Source: Streptomyces zaomyceticus
GTDB lineage: Bacteria > Actinomycetota > Actinomycetes > Streptomycetales > Streptomycetaceae
Length of the DNA: 64,000 bases
NCBI RefSeq assembly: GCF_014656215.1
Contig: NZ_BNBZ01000027.1
Span: forward strand, 1-64,000
Direction of reading: 5' to 3'
The notes beneath the pieces are model-generated. The model saw only the letters and a program-made list of their open reading frames with translations, did not search any database and had not been told where the DNA came from. The first letter of the stretch is position 1. Every line of letters begins with the position of its first letter. Shown one piece after another: positions 1-7,677 of the stretch. A program made the translations under genes and the position numbers.

Positions 1-40
1 TAGGGGCGCACGGGGCTCGCTCGGCGGCGGTCGCCGTCTA

Positions 41-808
41 CTACAGCGCCGTCAGCACCCGCGGGCCCTCGTCGGTGATCGCCACCGTGTGCTCCGCGTG
101 GGAGGCGCGCGAACCGTCGAGCGTCCGGATCGTCCAGCCGTCGCGCGCCGTGTAGTGGTCGTCCGTACCGCCCCCGATGAGCATCGGCTCGATCGCGAGC
201 ACCATCCCGTGGCGCAGCTTCATGCCCCGGCCCGGCCGTCCCTCGTTGGGGACGCCCGGGTCCTCGTGCATGGTGCGGCCGATGCCGTGACCGCCGAAAC
301 CGTCCGGGACCCCGTATCCGGCGGCACGGCAGACGCGGCCGATCGCGTGCGCGATGTCACCGATCCGGTTCCCCACGACGGCCGCCGCGATGCCCGCCTC
401 CAGGGCCTCCTCCGCCGCGGCGATCAGCCGGGTGTCCTCCGGCCTGGCCGGGCCGACCGTGAAGCTGACGGCCGCGTCGCCCGCCCAGCCCCCGAGCAGC
501 GCCCCGCAGTCCGCGGAGACGAGGTCGCCGGGGGCCAGCCGGGTGCCGTCCGGGATGCCGTGGACGATGGCGTCGTTCACGGAGACGCACACGACCGCCG
601 GGAACGGCACCGGCGCCCACTCCGGGTGGTAGTCGAGGAAGGGCGATCCGGCACCCGCCCCGGCCAGCACCTCCCGCGCCGCCCGGTCGAGCTCGGTCAG
701 CGGGACACCGGGCGCCGCCGCCTCCCGCACGGCCGCGAGGGCGCGGGCCACCACCCGGCCCGCCTCACGCATAGCGGCCAGGTTCTCGTTCGTCTTGATC
801 TCCACCAT
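41..808 (-). CDS. map: Type I methionine aminopeptidase
   Basis: Removes the N-terminal methionine from nascent proteins in the cytoplasm. The 255-residue product has the complete two-metal pita-bread site: H83, D100 (SADCG), D111 (AGDAA), H174 (GGHGIGR), E207 (AIEPM) and E239 (HAEHT). There is no N-terminal zinc extension, so it is the short type. The frame stays open further upstream, but the ATG at 808 (MVEIKTNENL) is chosen because family homology starts there and a -10-like TATAGT ends 7 nt upstream, predicting a leaderless message. It is divergent from a small XRE regulator, with 32 bp between the two start codons. Streptomyces often carry several map paralogues, so this may be an accessory, regulated copy; that is inference. 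Confidence 0.93.
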   Translation of the reverse strand: MVEIKTNENLAAMREAGRVVARALAAVREAAAPGVPLTELDRAAREVLAGAGAGSPFLDYHPEWAPVPFPAVVCVSVNDAIVHGIPDGTRLAPGDLVSADCGALLGGWAGDAAVSFTVGPARPEDTRLIAAAEEALEAGIAAAVVGNRIGDIAHAIGRVCRAAGYGVPDGFGGHGIGRTMHEDPGVPNEGRPGRGMKLRHGMVLAIEPMLIGGGTDDHYTARDGWTIRTLDGSRASHAEHTVAITDEGPRVLTAL

Positions 809-815
809 TCCAATT

Positions 816-834
816 ACTATACCGGTATTAGAAT
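816..834. promoter_or_regulatory. Back-to-back leaderless promoters sharing a palindromic operator
   Basis: The 32-bp gap between map and the XRE gene holds a perfect 10-bp palindrome, ATACCGGTAT (819-828). On the minus strand it is overlapped by TATAGT (821-816), 7 nt before the map ATG. On the plus strand it abuts TAGAAT (829-834), 6 nt before the XRE ATG. Both transcripts would therefore begin at or next to their start codons. A repressor on the palindrome would block both -10 elements. The adjacent XRE protein is the obvious candidate, by inference. Confidence 0.6.
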
Positions 835-840
835 GGCGGC

Positions 841-1092
841 ATGGTGCGCACACCCCTGACCCCCGAAGAGCGCGAGCGCGGCGAGCGGCTCGGCCTGTTC
901 CTCCGAGCGGCACGCGGCGACCGGTCCATGGTCGAGATCGCCGCGGCAGCCGGCCTGTCCGCCGAGACCCTCCGCAAGATCGAGACCGGCCGGGCCCCGA
1001 CCCCGGCGTTCTTCACCGTCGCGGCCCTCGCCGGGGTCCTCGACCTCTCCATGGACGAGCTGATCGTCCGGTGCGCGCCGGTGCCCGTCTGA
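841..1092 (+). CDS. XRE-family helix-turn-helix regulator (small)
   Basis: An 83-residue, single-domain DNA-binding protein. An XRE/Cro-type HTH fills most of the chain: the RAARGDRSMVEIAAAAG stretch gives helices 1-2, and LSAETLRKIETGRAPTP gives the recognition helix and the following turn. No ligand-binding domain is present. It is divergent from map across a 32-bp gap containing a perfect palindrome, so autoregulation and control of map are the simplest model. The start at 841 is supported by TAGAAT 6 nt upstream and no Shine-Dalgarno, giving a leaderless message. The fold is clear; the target is inferred. Confidence 0.85.
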   Translation: MVRTPLTPEERERGERLGLFLRAARGDRSMVEIAAAAGLSAETLRKIETGRAPTPAFFTVAALAGVLDLSMDELIVRCAPVPV

Positions 1093-1159
1093 CGGACCGG
1101 GCCCGGGAGCGAGCGCCGGAGCGGGAATTCGGTGGCGCACCGGGCCGTCGCGGACGATC

Positions 1160-1732
1160 ATGCGGAGCATGAGCGACGAACCCGTGCGATGGACCACCGC
1201 GACCGTCTACCCGGACATGTGGGCCGACCCGGACGACGACCCCCGCAACAACAACGGAGGGGACACTCCGGAGGGCGAGGCCGCGACGCTGCGGGACAGC
1301 CTGCGGGACTACCGCCTGACCCTGCGGATGAAGTGCGAGGGGCTGGACGCGGAGCAGCTGGCCCGCCGGTCGGTCCCGCCGTCGACCATGTCGCTGCTCG
1401 GTCTGGTGCGGCACCTCGCCGAGGTGGAGCGGGACTGGCGCAACTGGATCAGCGACGGTGAGCCGCTGTCGAAGCTGTACGGCGTGAAGGACGCGGACTT
1501 CCACGGGGCCGTCGCCGAACAGGCCGTGGTCGAGGCCGCGTTCGCCGATCTGGAGCGCGAGCAGGCGGCGCTCGACGCCGAACTGGCCGAGCACACGGAC
1601 CTGGGCGCGCGGGTCGGGAAGGACGGGATCGCGATCCGGGAGCTGATGGTGCACCGGATCGACGAGTACGCCCGTCACTGCGGTCACGCCGACCTGCTGC
1701 GTGAGTGCGTCGACGGCAGGGTCGGCCAGTAG
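1160..1732 (+). CDS. DinB-like (DUF664) protein
   Basis: A 190-residue protein of the DinB/YfiT-like four-helix-bundle superfamily, DUF664 group common in actinomycetes. The core TLRDSLRDYRLTLRMKCEGL, the SLLGLVRHLAEVERDW helix and the late HRIDEYARHCGHADLLRE segment match the family pattern. Conserved His residues (LVRHL, MVHRIDEYARHCGH) would form the usual metal site. Many relatives are mycothiol- or bacillithiol-dependent enzymes, but the substrate here is unknown. The start is uncertain: ATG 1160 or ATG 1169 (MSDEPVRW), with no good ribosome-binding site for either. Confidence 0.8.
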   Translation: MRSMSDEPVRWTTATVYPDMWADPDDDPRNNNGGDTPEGEAATLRDSLRDYRLTLRMKCEGLDAEQLARRSVPPSTMSLLGLVRHLAEVERDWRNWISDGEPLSKLYGVKDADFHGAVAEQAVVEAAFADLEREQAALDAELAEHTDLGARVGKDGIAIRELMVHRIDEYARHCGHADLLRECVDGRVGQ

Positions 1733-1884
1733 CACGTGGGGGGCCCGGAGAGGGTCCGGGCCGATGATCGGCGAGAGCCCGACCGGGGAGGCGCCCCGAC
1801 CGGGGGCGCGTCGGCCGGGGGCGCCCCGGCCGCCGCGAGCCCGCCCGCGCGACCCTGACCCGCGCCTCCGGTCCGGCCCCGGCA

Positions 1885-1890
1885 TAGGCT
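1885..1890 (+). promoter_or_regulatory. -10 element for leaderless transcript of the PPOX gene
   Basis: TAGGCT sits exactly 7 nt before the ATG at 1898 and there is no Shine-Dalgarno. This spacing puts the transcription start at the initiation codon. The same arrangement recurs at many genes in this window. Confidence 0.45.
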
Positions 1891-1897
1891 CCCGGGC

Positions 1898-2281
1898 ATG
1901 ATGCCCGAAGAGCTGCGGCGCGGCCGCTACATCAGCCTGACCACGTACCGGAAGAACGGCACGGGGGTCGCCACACCCGTCTGGTACGCGGTCGAGGGCT
2001 CCGAGCTGTACGCCTGGACCCGCACCGACTCCTGGAAGGTCAAGCGCCTGCGGAACGACCCGAGGGTCGAGGTCGCCGTGTGCGACCTGCGCGGGAACAT
2101 CGCCGAGGGCGCCGAGCGCTTCACCGGCGAGGGCCGGCTCGTGGAGGGGGAGGAGCTGCGCCGGATCCGGCGGCTGCTCTCGCGCAAGTACACCTGGCAG
2201 TACTGGCTGACCGATGTCCCCGCCATGATCGTCCGGCTCGGGAAGCGCCCGCACACCGGGATCGTCGTGCGATTCGGGTGA
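1898..2281 (+). CDS. PPOX-class F420-dependent oxidoreductase / FMN-binding split-barrel protein
   Basis: A 127-residue split beta-barrel protein of the pyridoxamine 5'-phosphate oxidase-like clan. Recognisable parts are the first strand (GRYISLTTYRKNGTGVATPVW), the YAWTRTDSWKVKRLRNDPRV segment typical of actinobacterial F420-binding members, and the C-terminal GIVVRFG strand. Relatives reduce small substrates with F420H2 or bind flavin; the substrate is not predictable. Translation starts at one of two consecutive ATGs (1898 or 1901); TAGGCT 7 nt upstream favours a leaderless start at 1898. It stands alone between unrelated genes. Confidence 0.82.
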   Translation: MMPEELRRGRYISLTTYRKNGTGVATPVWYAVEGSELYAWTRTDSWKVKRLRNDPRVEVAVCDLRGNIAEGAERFTGEGRLVEGEELRRIRRLLSRKYTWQYWLTDVPAMIVRLGKRPHTGIVVRFG

Positions 2282-2396
2282 CGGGGGCCGTGACGCACAC
2301 GCAGGAAAACGGTCCGTAGTCGTCCCGTAACACGACTGCGGTCCAATACCCGCGGACCGGAAGGTTCCAGTCGACTGCGGGGCAGGTGCGTAACGC

Positions 2397-3665
2397 ATGA
2401 CGGTGTATCAACTTCCGGTGGAAGTATCCACGTTCACGCTGTGGCTGGCGGAGCTCGCGGACCGCTTCCCGACCGGCGGCGGCTGGTACGGGGTATTCGC
2501 CGAGCGGGACCCGGAGGGGCTGCGCGCCTGCTTCGACGGGGCCGAGATCCTTCCCTGGGACGTCGTCGAATCCCTGCTCCAGGACGCCGGGGAGCCGGCC
2601 GACGGGCCGCTCGCCCTCCGGGGCAGGACCCTGTACCTGGCAGCCGCCGGCGTCCACGACCGCCGCCCCGGCGGGGCGGCGGCGCTCACCGAGCTCCGCG
2701 GCCGGATGGACCACGAACGCCGGTACGCCGAGTCCCGCGCCCATGAGCTGCTCGGCCGGCTCCGCGCCGTACCGGCCCCGGACCCCGCGGAGACCGCCCG
2801 GCTGGAACACGACCTGGCGTGGACCCGCGACGACCACGCCCGTGCGGTCGCCCGCGTGGCGGACCTGACGGCGCGGCTCGCGCGGCTCGCGCCGCCGCCC
2901 GCACCCACGGCCGGGCCCTCCTCCCGTCCGGCCAGGGCCGGGCGGCGGCCCCGCGGCGCGCGGTACGCCTGGCTGGAGGACGGCGACGACCAGGGGCCCG
3001 TGGTCGCGCCCGAAGCCGTGCCCGGCCTTCCGGTCGGGGGAGCGGAGGCACCCCGGGGGGCCCGGTTCGGTGCCTCCGCGGCCTCCTCCACCTCGCCCGG
3101 CGCGAGTGCCGCCGTCCCCGAGGCCGACTCCGCCGAGGCCGCCCGCGCCGCCGCCAACGCGGTCTACGCCCTGCGACGACTCCGCGCCCAGGGACGCAGC
3201 GGCGAGGCCCACGCCCTGCTCTGCGAGGCGCTCAACGGACCGCCCGCCCGGCTGCCGGCCCTCGCGGGGGAGCTGCACCGCGCCGGGCTCGGCGCCGACT
3301 GGTCGATCCTGCTCTGGGAGGCGGCCTCGCTGCCGCCGGGGCACCTGGCCGCCGTCGCCGGGGTGCTCGCCGACGAGGGCCGGGCCGCCGACTGCGAGCA
3401 GCTCCTCCGTCAGGGGGTGTCGCGTCCCGTCGAGGAACTCGCCGGGGCGTGCGGCGCCCTGCGCGCCGAGGGCCACCACCGCGAGGCCCGGGCGCTGCTC
3501 ACCGCGTTCCTCCGCGTCCGCGCCCCCGAGGACGCGGCCCGCCTCGCGGCCGAGGACCCGCGCGGCCTCGTCCCCCAACTCCTCGAAGCGGCCCGCGCGG
3601 TATCCGCGGCCCGCGAGCGCGACCTGCTGCACGCCCTGCGGGTGGCGGGAATCGCGGGCACCTGA
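2397..3665 (+). CDS. Hypothetical protein with central coiled coil and helical repeat C-terminus
   Basis: A 422-residue protein that I recognise only as a recurrent actinobacterial hypothetical; similar proteins are sometimes auto-named as large tegument-like because of low complexity. Residues 1-100 form a compact domain (FTLWLAELADRFPTGGGWY). Residues about 100-165 are predicted coiled coil (RMDHERRYAESRAHELL, then a heptad-rich LEHDLAWTRDDHARAV). About 165-240 is Pro/Ala/Arg-rich linker. From about 245 come helical pairs (AANAVYALRRLRAQGRSGEA, GELHRAGLGADWSILL) resembling TPR/PPR-like repeats. There is no signal peptide or membrane segment. ATG 2397 starts the conserved N-terminus. Function unknown. 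Confidence 0.7.
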   Translation: MTVYQLPVEVSTFTLWLAELADRFPTGGGWYGVFAERDPEGLRACFDGAEILPWDVVESLLQDAGEPADGPLALRGRTLYLAAAGVHDRRPGGAAALTELRGRMDHERRYAESRAHELLGRLRAVPAPDPAETARLEHDLAWTRDDHARAVARVADLTARLARLAPPPAPTAGPSSRPARAGRRPRGARYAWLEDGDDQGPVVAPEAVPGLPVGGAEAPRGARFGASAASSTSPGASAAVPEADSAEAARAAANAVYALRRLRAQGRSGEAHALLCEALNGPPARLPALAGELHRAGLGADWSILLWEAASLPPGHLAAVAGVLADEGRAADCEQLLRQGVSRPVEELAGACGALRAEGHHREARALLTAFLRVRAPEDAARLAAEDPRGLVPQLLEAARAVSAARERDLLHALRVAGIAGT

Positions 3666-3700
3666 CCGGCCCGGCGGGGGTGCCGGGGCGGAGCGGGCGC

Positions 3701-3835
3701 CCATGCGCCGGCCGGTCCCGCCGGGTGCGGCCCCCGCTCGTCGGCCGGTCCTGACAGGTGCGCCACCCGCTCGTCCGCCGGTCGCGCCGGGGGTGCGGCA
3801 CACCTCTCTCGGCCGGTCTCGTTTTGTGCGTGTCG
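3701..3835. repeat. Degenerate 33-35 bp tandem repeats
   Basis: Four imperfect copies are marked by the heptamer GCCGGTC at 3711, 3744, 3777 and 3812, with CCCGCTCGTC preceding copies 2 and 3. The period is 33, 33 and 35 bp. It is followed by a perfect 10-bp tandem duplication, GGTACGTGTC, at 3844-3853 and 3854-3863. This fills most of the 349-bp gap before the hydantoin operon; no gene is seen in it. Confidence 0.6.
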
Positions 3836-3921
3836 GGCATGCCGGTACGTGTCGGTACGTGTCCGACGTGGACCACTCGGGTATGAAACATGATCGACCC
3901 CGCCGCATCACGGCGGCGGTC

Positions 3922-3950
3922 TTGCTCCGAGGTGTGACGGGGCTTACGTT
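3922..3950 (+). promoter_or_regulatory. Promoter of the pyrimidine/hydantoin operon
   Basis: TTGCTC (3922-3927), 17-bp spacer, TACGTT (3945-3950): a good vegetative-type promoter. Transcription would begin near 3957, giving a leader of about 58 nt with a Shine-Dalgarno at 4003-4008. The start point coincides with the first base of the inverted repeat at 3957-3981. Confidence 0.6.
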
Positions 3951-3956
3951 CTCCTC

Positions 3957-3981
3957 CTACGCATCGCGTCTACGTGCGTAG
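3957..3981. promoter_or_regulatory. Inverted repeat, candidate operator of the hydantoin operon
   Basis: CTACGCA (3957-3963) and TGCGTAG (3975-3981) are perfect 7-bp arms separated by 11 bp. They lie immediately downstream of the -10 element, at the predicted transcription start. This is a typical place for a substrate-responsive repressor; no regulator gene is adjacent. Confidence 0.5.
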
Positions 3982-4014
3982 AGGCTCTCTGACGCCGTGC
4001 CGAAGGAGCAGCTC

Positions 4015-4857
4015 ATGACCGACGTCGTACGCGCCGCGCTCGTCCAGGCGACCTGGACGGGCGACACCGAATCCATGATCGCCAAACACGAGGAGTACGC
4101 CCGGGAGGCCGCCCGGCAGGGCGCCAAGGTGATCGGCTTCCAGGAGGTGTTCAACGCCCCCTACTTCTGCCAGGTCCAGGAGCCCGAGCACTACCGCTGG
4201 GCCGAGCCCGTACCCGACGGCCCCACCGTCAGCCGGATGCGGGAGCTGGCCCGGGAGACCGGAATGGTGATCGTGGTCCCCGTCTTCGAGGTCGAGAGCG
4301 AGGGCTTCTACTACAACACCGCCGCCGTGATCGACGCCGACGGCAGCTACCTCGGCAAGTACCGCAAGCACCACATCCCGCAGGTCAAGGGATTCTGGGA
4401 GAAGTACTACTTCCGCCCGGGCAACGCCGGCTGGCCGGTCTTCGACACCGCCGTCGGACGGGTCGGGGTCTACATCTGCTACGACCGGCACTTCCCCGAG
4501 GGGTGGCGCCAACTCGGCCTCAACGGAGCGCAGTTGGTCTACAACCCCTCGGCCACCCACCGCGGACTCTCCTCCTACCTCTGGCAGCTGGAACAGCCCG
4601 CCGCGGCCGTCGCCAACGAGTACTTCGTCGCCGCCATCAACCGCGTCGGCGTCGAGGAGTACGGCGACAACGACTTCTACGGGACCAGCTACTTCGTCGA
4701 CCCCCGCGGAAGGTTCGTCGGCGACGTCGCCTCCGACAAGACCGAGGAACTCCTCGTCCGCGACCTCGACTTCGGGCTGATCGAGGAGGTGCGCCAGCAG
4801 TGGGCGTTCTACCGGGACCGGCGCCCCGACGCGTACGACGGGCTGGTGCAGCCGTGA
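4015..4857 (+). CDS. Beta-ureidopropionase-like nitrilase-superfamily amidohydrolase
   Basis: A 280-residue member of the carbon-nitrogen hydrolase superfamily. The catalytic triad is E44 (GFQEVF), K118 (KYRKHHIP) and C155 (YICYDRHFPEG). The sequence resembles N-carbamoyl-beta-alanine / N-carbamoyl-amino-acid amidohydrolases, the last step of reductive pyrimidine or hydantoin breakdown (release of CO2, NH3 and the amino acid). The start is ATG 4015, with AAGGAG at 4003-4008; an upstream in-frame GTG at 3997 would lie over that ribosome-binding site. It is the first gene of the operon and overlaps the aminotransferase by 4 bp (GTGA). Confidence 0.9.
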   Translation: MTDVVRAALVQATWTGDTESMIAKHEEYAREAARQGAKVIGFQEVFNAPYFCQVQEPEHYRWAEPVPDGPTVSRMRELARETGMVIVVPVFEVESEGFYYNTAAVIDADGSYLGKYRKHHIPQVKGFWEKYYFRPGNAGWPVFDTAVGRVGVYICYDRHFPEGWRQLGLNGAQLVYNPSATHRGLSSYLWQLEQPAAAVANEYFVAAINRVGVEEYGDNDFYGTSYFVDPRGRFVGDVASDKTEELLVRDLDFGLIEEVRQQWAFYRDRRPDAYDGLVQP

Positions 4858-6134
4858 ACGACCTCTACGACCGCCACCGCGCCGTCATCCCCGACTGGGT
4901 CGCCCTCTACTACCGGGACCCCATCGAGATCACCCACGGCGAGGGCCGTCACGTCTGGGACGTCGAGGGGCGCAGGTACCTCGACTTCTTCGGCGGCATC
5001 CTCACCACGATGACCGCCCACGCCCTGCCCGAGGTCACCAAGGCCGTCGCCGAGCAGGCCGGCCGGATCATCCACTCCTCCACGCTCTACCTCAACCGCC
5101 CGATGGTGGAACTCGCCGAGCGGATCGCCGGTCTCTCCGGCATCCCCGACGCCCGCGTCTTCTTCACCACCTCCGGTACCGAGGCCAACGACACGGCGCT
5201 CCTCCTCGCGACCGCGTACCGCCGGTCGAACCAGATCCTGGCCATGCGGAACAGCTACCACGGCCGCTCCTTCTCCACCGTCGGCATCACCGGCAACCGC
5301 GCCTGGACGCCCACCGGCCTCTCCCCGCTGCAGACCCTGTACGTGCACGGCGGCGTCCGCACCCGGGGCCCGTACGCCGAGTTCACCGACGAGCGGTTCA
5401 CCGAGGCCTGCGTCGCCGACCTCGAGGACCTCCTCGGCCACACCAGGGACGTCGCCGCGCTCATCGCCGAACCCGTCCAGGGCGTCGGCGGCTTCACCTC
5501 CCCGCCCGACGGTCTGTACGCCGCCTTCCGCCGCGTCCTCGACCGGCACGGCATCCTGTGGATCTCCGACGAGGTGCAGACCGGCTGGGGCCGCACCGGC
5601 GACAACTTCTGGGGCTGGCAGGCGCACGGCCAGGCCGGCCCGCCCGACATCCTCACCTTCGCCAAGGGCATCGGCAACGGCATGTCCGTCGGCGGGGTCG
5701 TCGCCCGCGCCGAGATCATGAACTGTCTGGACGCCAACTCGATCTCCACCTTCGGCGGTTCGCCGGTCACCATGGCCGCCGGGCTCGCCAACCTCTCGTA
5801 CCTCCTGGAGCACGACCTCCAGGGCAACGCCCGCCGTGTCGGCGGCCTGCTCATCGAACGGATCAGGGCCGCCTGCGCCGGAGTGGCGGCCGTACGGGAG
5901 GTCCGCGGCCGCGGACTCATGATCGGGATCGAGCTCACCGAACCGGGCACCGACCGGGCCGCCCCGGACGCGGCCGGCGCCGTCCTGGAGGCCGCCCGCG
6001 AACACGGGCTGCTGATCGGCAAGGGCGGCGGCCACAACACCAGCACACTGCGCATCGCCCCGCCGCTCTCGCTCACCGTCGCCGAGGCCGAGGAGGGCGC
6101 GGCGATGCTCGAAGCGGCCCTGCGAGAGCTGTAG
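4854..6134 (+). CDS. Class III PLP-dependent aminotransferase (AGXT2-like)
   Basis: A 426-residue cytosolic transaminase. The Schiff-base lysine is K271 (TFAKGIGNG). The preceding DEVQTGWGRTG motif supplies the PLP-binding Asp, and TSGTEANDTAL binds phosphate. Placed between a beta-ureidopropionase and a dihydropyrimidinase, the likely substrate is beta-alanine or beta-aminoisobutyrate, i.e. the amino acid released by the upstream enzyme; that is inference from context. The start is GTG 4854 overlapping the nitrilase stop (GTGA), so translation is probably coupled. Length is normal for the family. Confidence 0.9.
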   Translation: MNDLYDRHRAVIPDWVALYYRDPIEITHGEGRHVWDVEGRRYLDFFGGILTTMTAHALPEVTKAVAEQAGRIIHSSTLYLNRPMVELAERIAGLSGIPDARVFFTTSGTEANDTALLLATAYRRSNQILAMRNSYHGRSFSTVGITGNRAWTPTGLSPLQTLYVHGGVRTRGPYAEFTDERFTEACVADLEDLLGHTRDVAALIAEPVQGVGGFTSPPDGLYAAFRRVLDRHGILWISDEVQTGWGRTGDNFWGWQAHGQAGPPDILTFAKGIGNGMSVGGVVARAEIMNCLDANSISTFGGSPVTMAAGLANLSYLLEHDLQGNARRVGGLLIERIRAACAGVAAVREVRGRGLMIGIELTEPGTDRAAPDAAGAVLEAAREHGLLIGKGGGHNTSTLRIAPPLSLTVAEAEEGAAMLEAALREL

Positions 6135-6142
6135 AGGAGCGT

Positions 6143-6184
6143 CCGTCGACCGGCCGGGCCCCATCGGGCCCGCCCGGTCGACGG
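6143..6184 (+). terminator. Strong intra-operon hairpin (attenuator, processing site or terminator)
   Basis: Arms 6143-6161 and 6166-6184 are 19 nt each and complementary at 18 positions, closing a 4-nt loop. The hairpin begins 9 nt after the aminotransferase stop and lies upstream of hydA. No T-run follows. It could lower expression of the distal genes or protect the upstream mRNA end. Confidence 0.6.
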
Positions 6185-6234
6185 AACAGCCCCCTGGCCA
6201 CACCGTCCCGCCGTATCGAGCAGGGAGAGTCCCC

Positions 6235-7638
6235 GTGAGCACCCGTACCGTTATCCGGGGCGGCCTCGTCGTCACCGCCGCCGACGAACTCCACGCAGAC
6301 GTACTGATCGAGGACGGCCGCGTGGTCGCCCTCGCGGCCCACGGCTCCGACGCGGCGGCCGCCTGGACCGCCGACCGGACCGTCGACGCCACCGACCGCT
6401 ACGTGCTGCCCGGCGGCGTCGACGCCCACACCCACATGGAGCTGCCCTTCGGCGGCACCGCCGCCTCCGACACCTTCGAGACCGGCACCCGCGCCGCCGC
6501 CTGGGGCGGCACCACCACCATCGTCGACTTCGCCGTCCAGAGCGTCGGCCGGAGCCTGCGCGAGGGACTCGACACCTGGTACGCCAAGGCCGACGGCAAC
6601 TGCGCGATCGACTACGCCTTCCACATGATCCTCTCCGACGTCAACGAGCACTCGCTCAAGGAGATGGACCGGCTCGTCCAGGAGGGCATCACCTCCTTCA
6701 AGCTCTTCATGGCCTACCCCGGCGTCTTCTACAGCGACGACGGCAAGATCCTGCGCGCCATGCAGCGCTCCGCCGACAACGGCGGGCTGATCATGATGCA
6801 CGCCGAGAACGGCATCGCCATCGACGTCCTCGTGGAGCAGGCCCTCGCCCGCGGCGAGACCGATCCCCGCTACCACGGGGAGGTGCGCAAGGCACTCCTG
6901 GAGGCGGAGGCCACCCACCGGGCGATCCAGCTCGCCCGGGTGGCGGGCGCGCCCCTCTACGTCGTGCACGTCTCGGCGGAGGAGGCCGTCGCCGAGATCG
7001 CGACCGCCCGCGACAAGGGACTGCCCGTCTTCGGCGAGACCTGTCCCCAGTACCTCTTCCTCTCCACCGACAACCTCGCGGAGCCGGGCTTCGAGGGTGC
7101 GAAGTACGTGTGCAGCACCCCGCTCCGGCCGAAGGAGCACCAGGCGGCGCTCTGGCGCGGACTGCGCACCAACGACCTCCAGGTGGTCTCCACCGACCAC
7201 TGCCCGTTCTGCTTCACGGGCCAGAAGGACCTCGGGCTCGGCGACTTCTCCAAGATCCCCAACGGGCTTCCCGGGGTGGAGAACCGTATGGACCTCCTCC
7301 ACCAGGCCGTTGTCGACGGGCACATCTCCCGCCGCCGCTGGATCGAGATCGCCTGTGCGTCCCCGGCCCGGATGTTCGGGCTGTATCCGCAGAAGGGCAC
7401 GATCGCCCCCGGAGCCGACGCCGACATCGTGATCTACGACCCGCACGCCGTCCAGACCCTGTCGGCGGACACCCACCACATGAACGTCGACTACTCCGCG
7501 TACGAGGGGAAGAGGATCACCGGTCAGGTGGAGACGGTCCTCTCGCGCGGTGAACTCGTCATCGACCAGCGCAAGTACGTCGGTCACGCCGGCCACGGCA
7601 CGTTCACCCCCCGGTCCACCTCCCAGTACCTGAACTGA
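6235..7638 (+). CDS. hydA: Dihydropyrimidinase / D-hydantoinase
   Basis: A 467-residue amidohydrolase-superfamily enzyme that opens 5,6-dihydropyrimidine or 5-substituted hydantoin rings to N-carbamoyl amino acids. It shows the binuclear metal site: H65-T-H67 (DAHTHMEL), the carboxylated lysine at about K156 (TSFKLFMAYPG), and later His residues (MMHAENG, VVHVSAEE). A catalytic Asp lies in STDHCPF. Length is standard. Start GTG 6235 with GGGAGA at 6223-6228. The product would be the substrate of the nitrilase gene at the head of the operon. Confidence 0.93.
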   Translation: MSTRTVIRGGLVVTAADELHADVLIEDGRVVALAAHGSDAAAAWTADRTVDATDRYVLPGGVDAHTHMELPFGGTAASDTFETGTRAAAWGGTTTIVDFAVQSVGRSLREGLDTWYAKADGNCAIDYAFHMILSDVNEHSLKEMDRLVQEGITSFKLFMAYPGVFYSDDGKILRAMQRSADNGGLIMMHAENGIAIDVLVEQALARGETDPRYHGEVRKALLEAEATHRAIQLARVAGAPLYVVHVSAEEAVAEIATARDKGLPVFGETCPQYLFLSTDNLAEPGFEGAKYVCSTPLRPKEHQAALWRGLRTNDLQVVSTDHCPFCFTGQKDLGLGDFSKIPNGLPGVENRMDLLHQAVVDGHISRRRWIEIACASPARMFGLYPQKGTIAPGADADIVIYDPHAVQTLSADTHHMNVDYSAYEGKRITGQVETVLSRGELVIDQRKYVGHAGHGTFTPRSTSQYLN

Positions 7639-7677
7639 ACCGAACCGAGCCGCACCGAACGAACCAGGAGGTCCCGC

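Noticed and set aside
2322-2396. Two CGTAAC hexamers resembling an ECF sigma (BldN-type) -35
   Set aside because: No matching -10 at the required spacing was seen.
3701-3863. CRISPR-like array
   Set aside because: The repeats are contiguous and degenerate, with no unique spacers and no cas genes.
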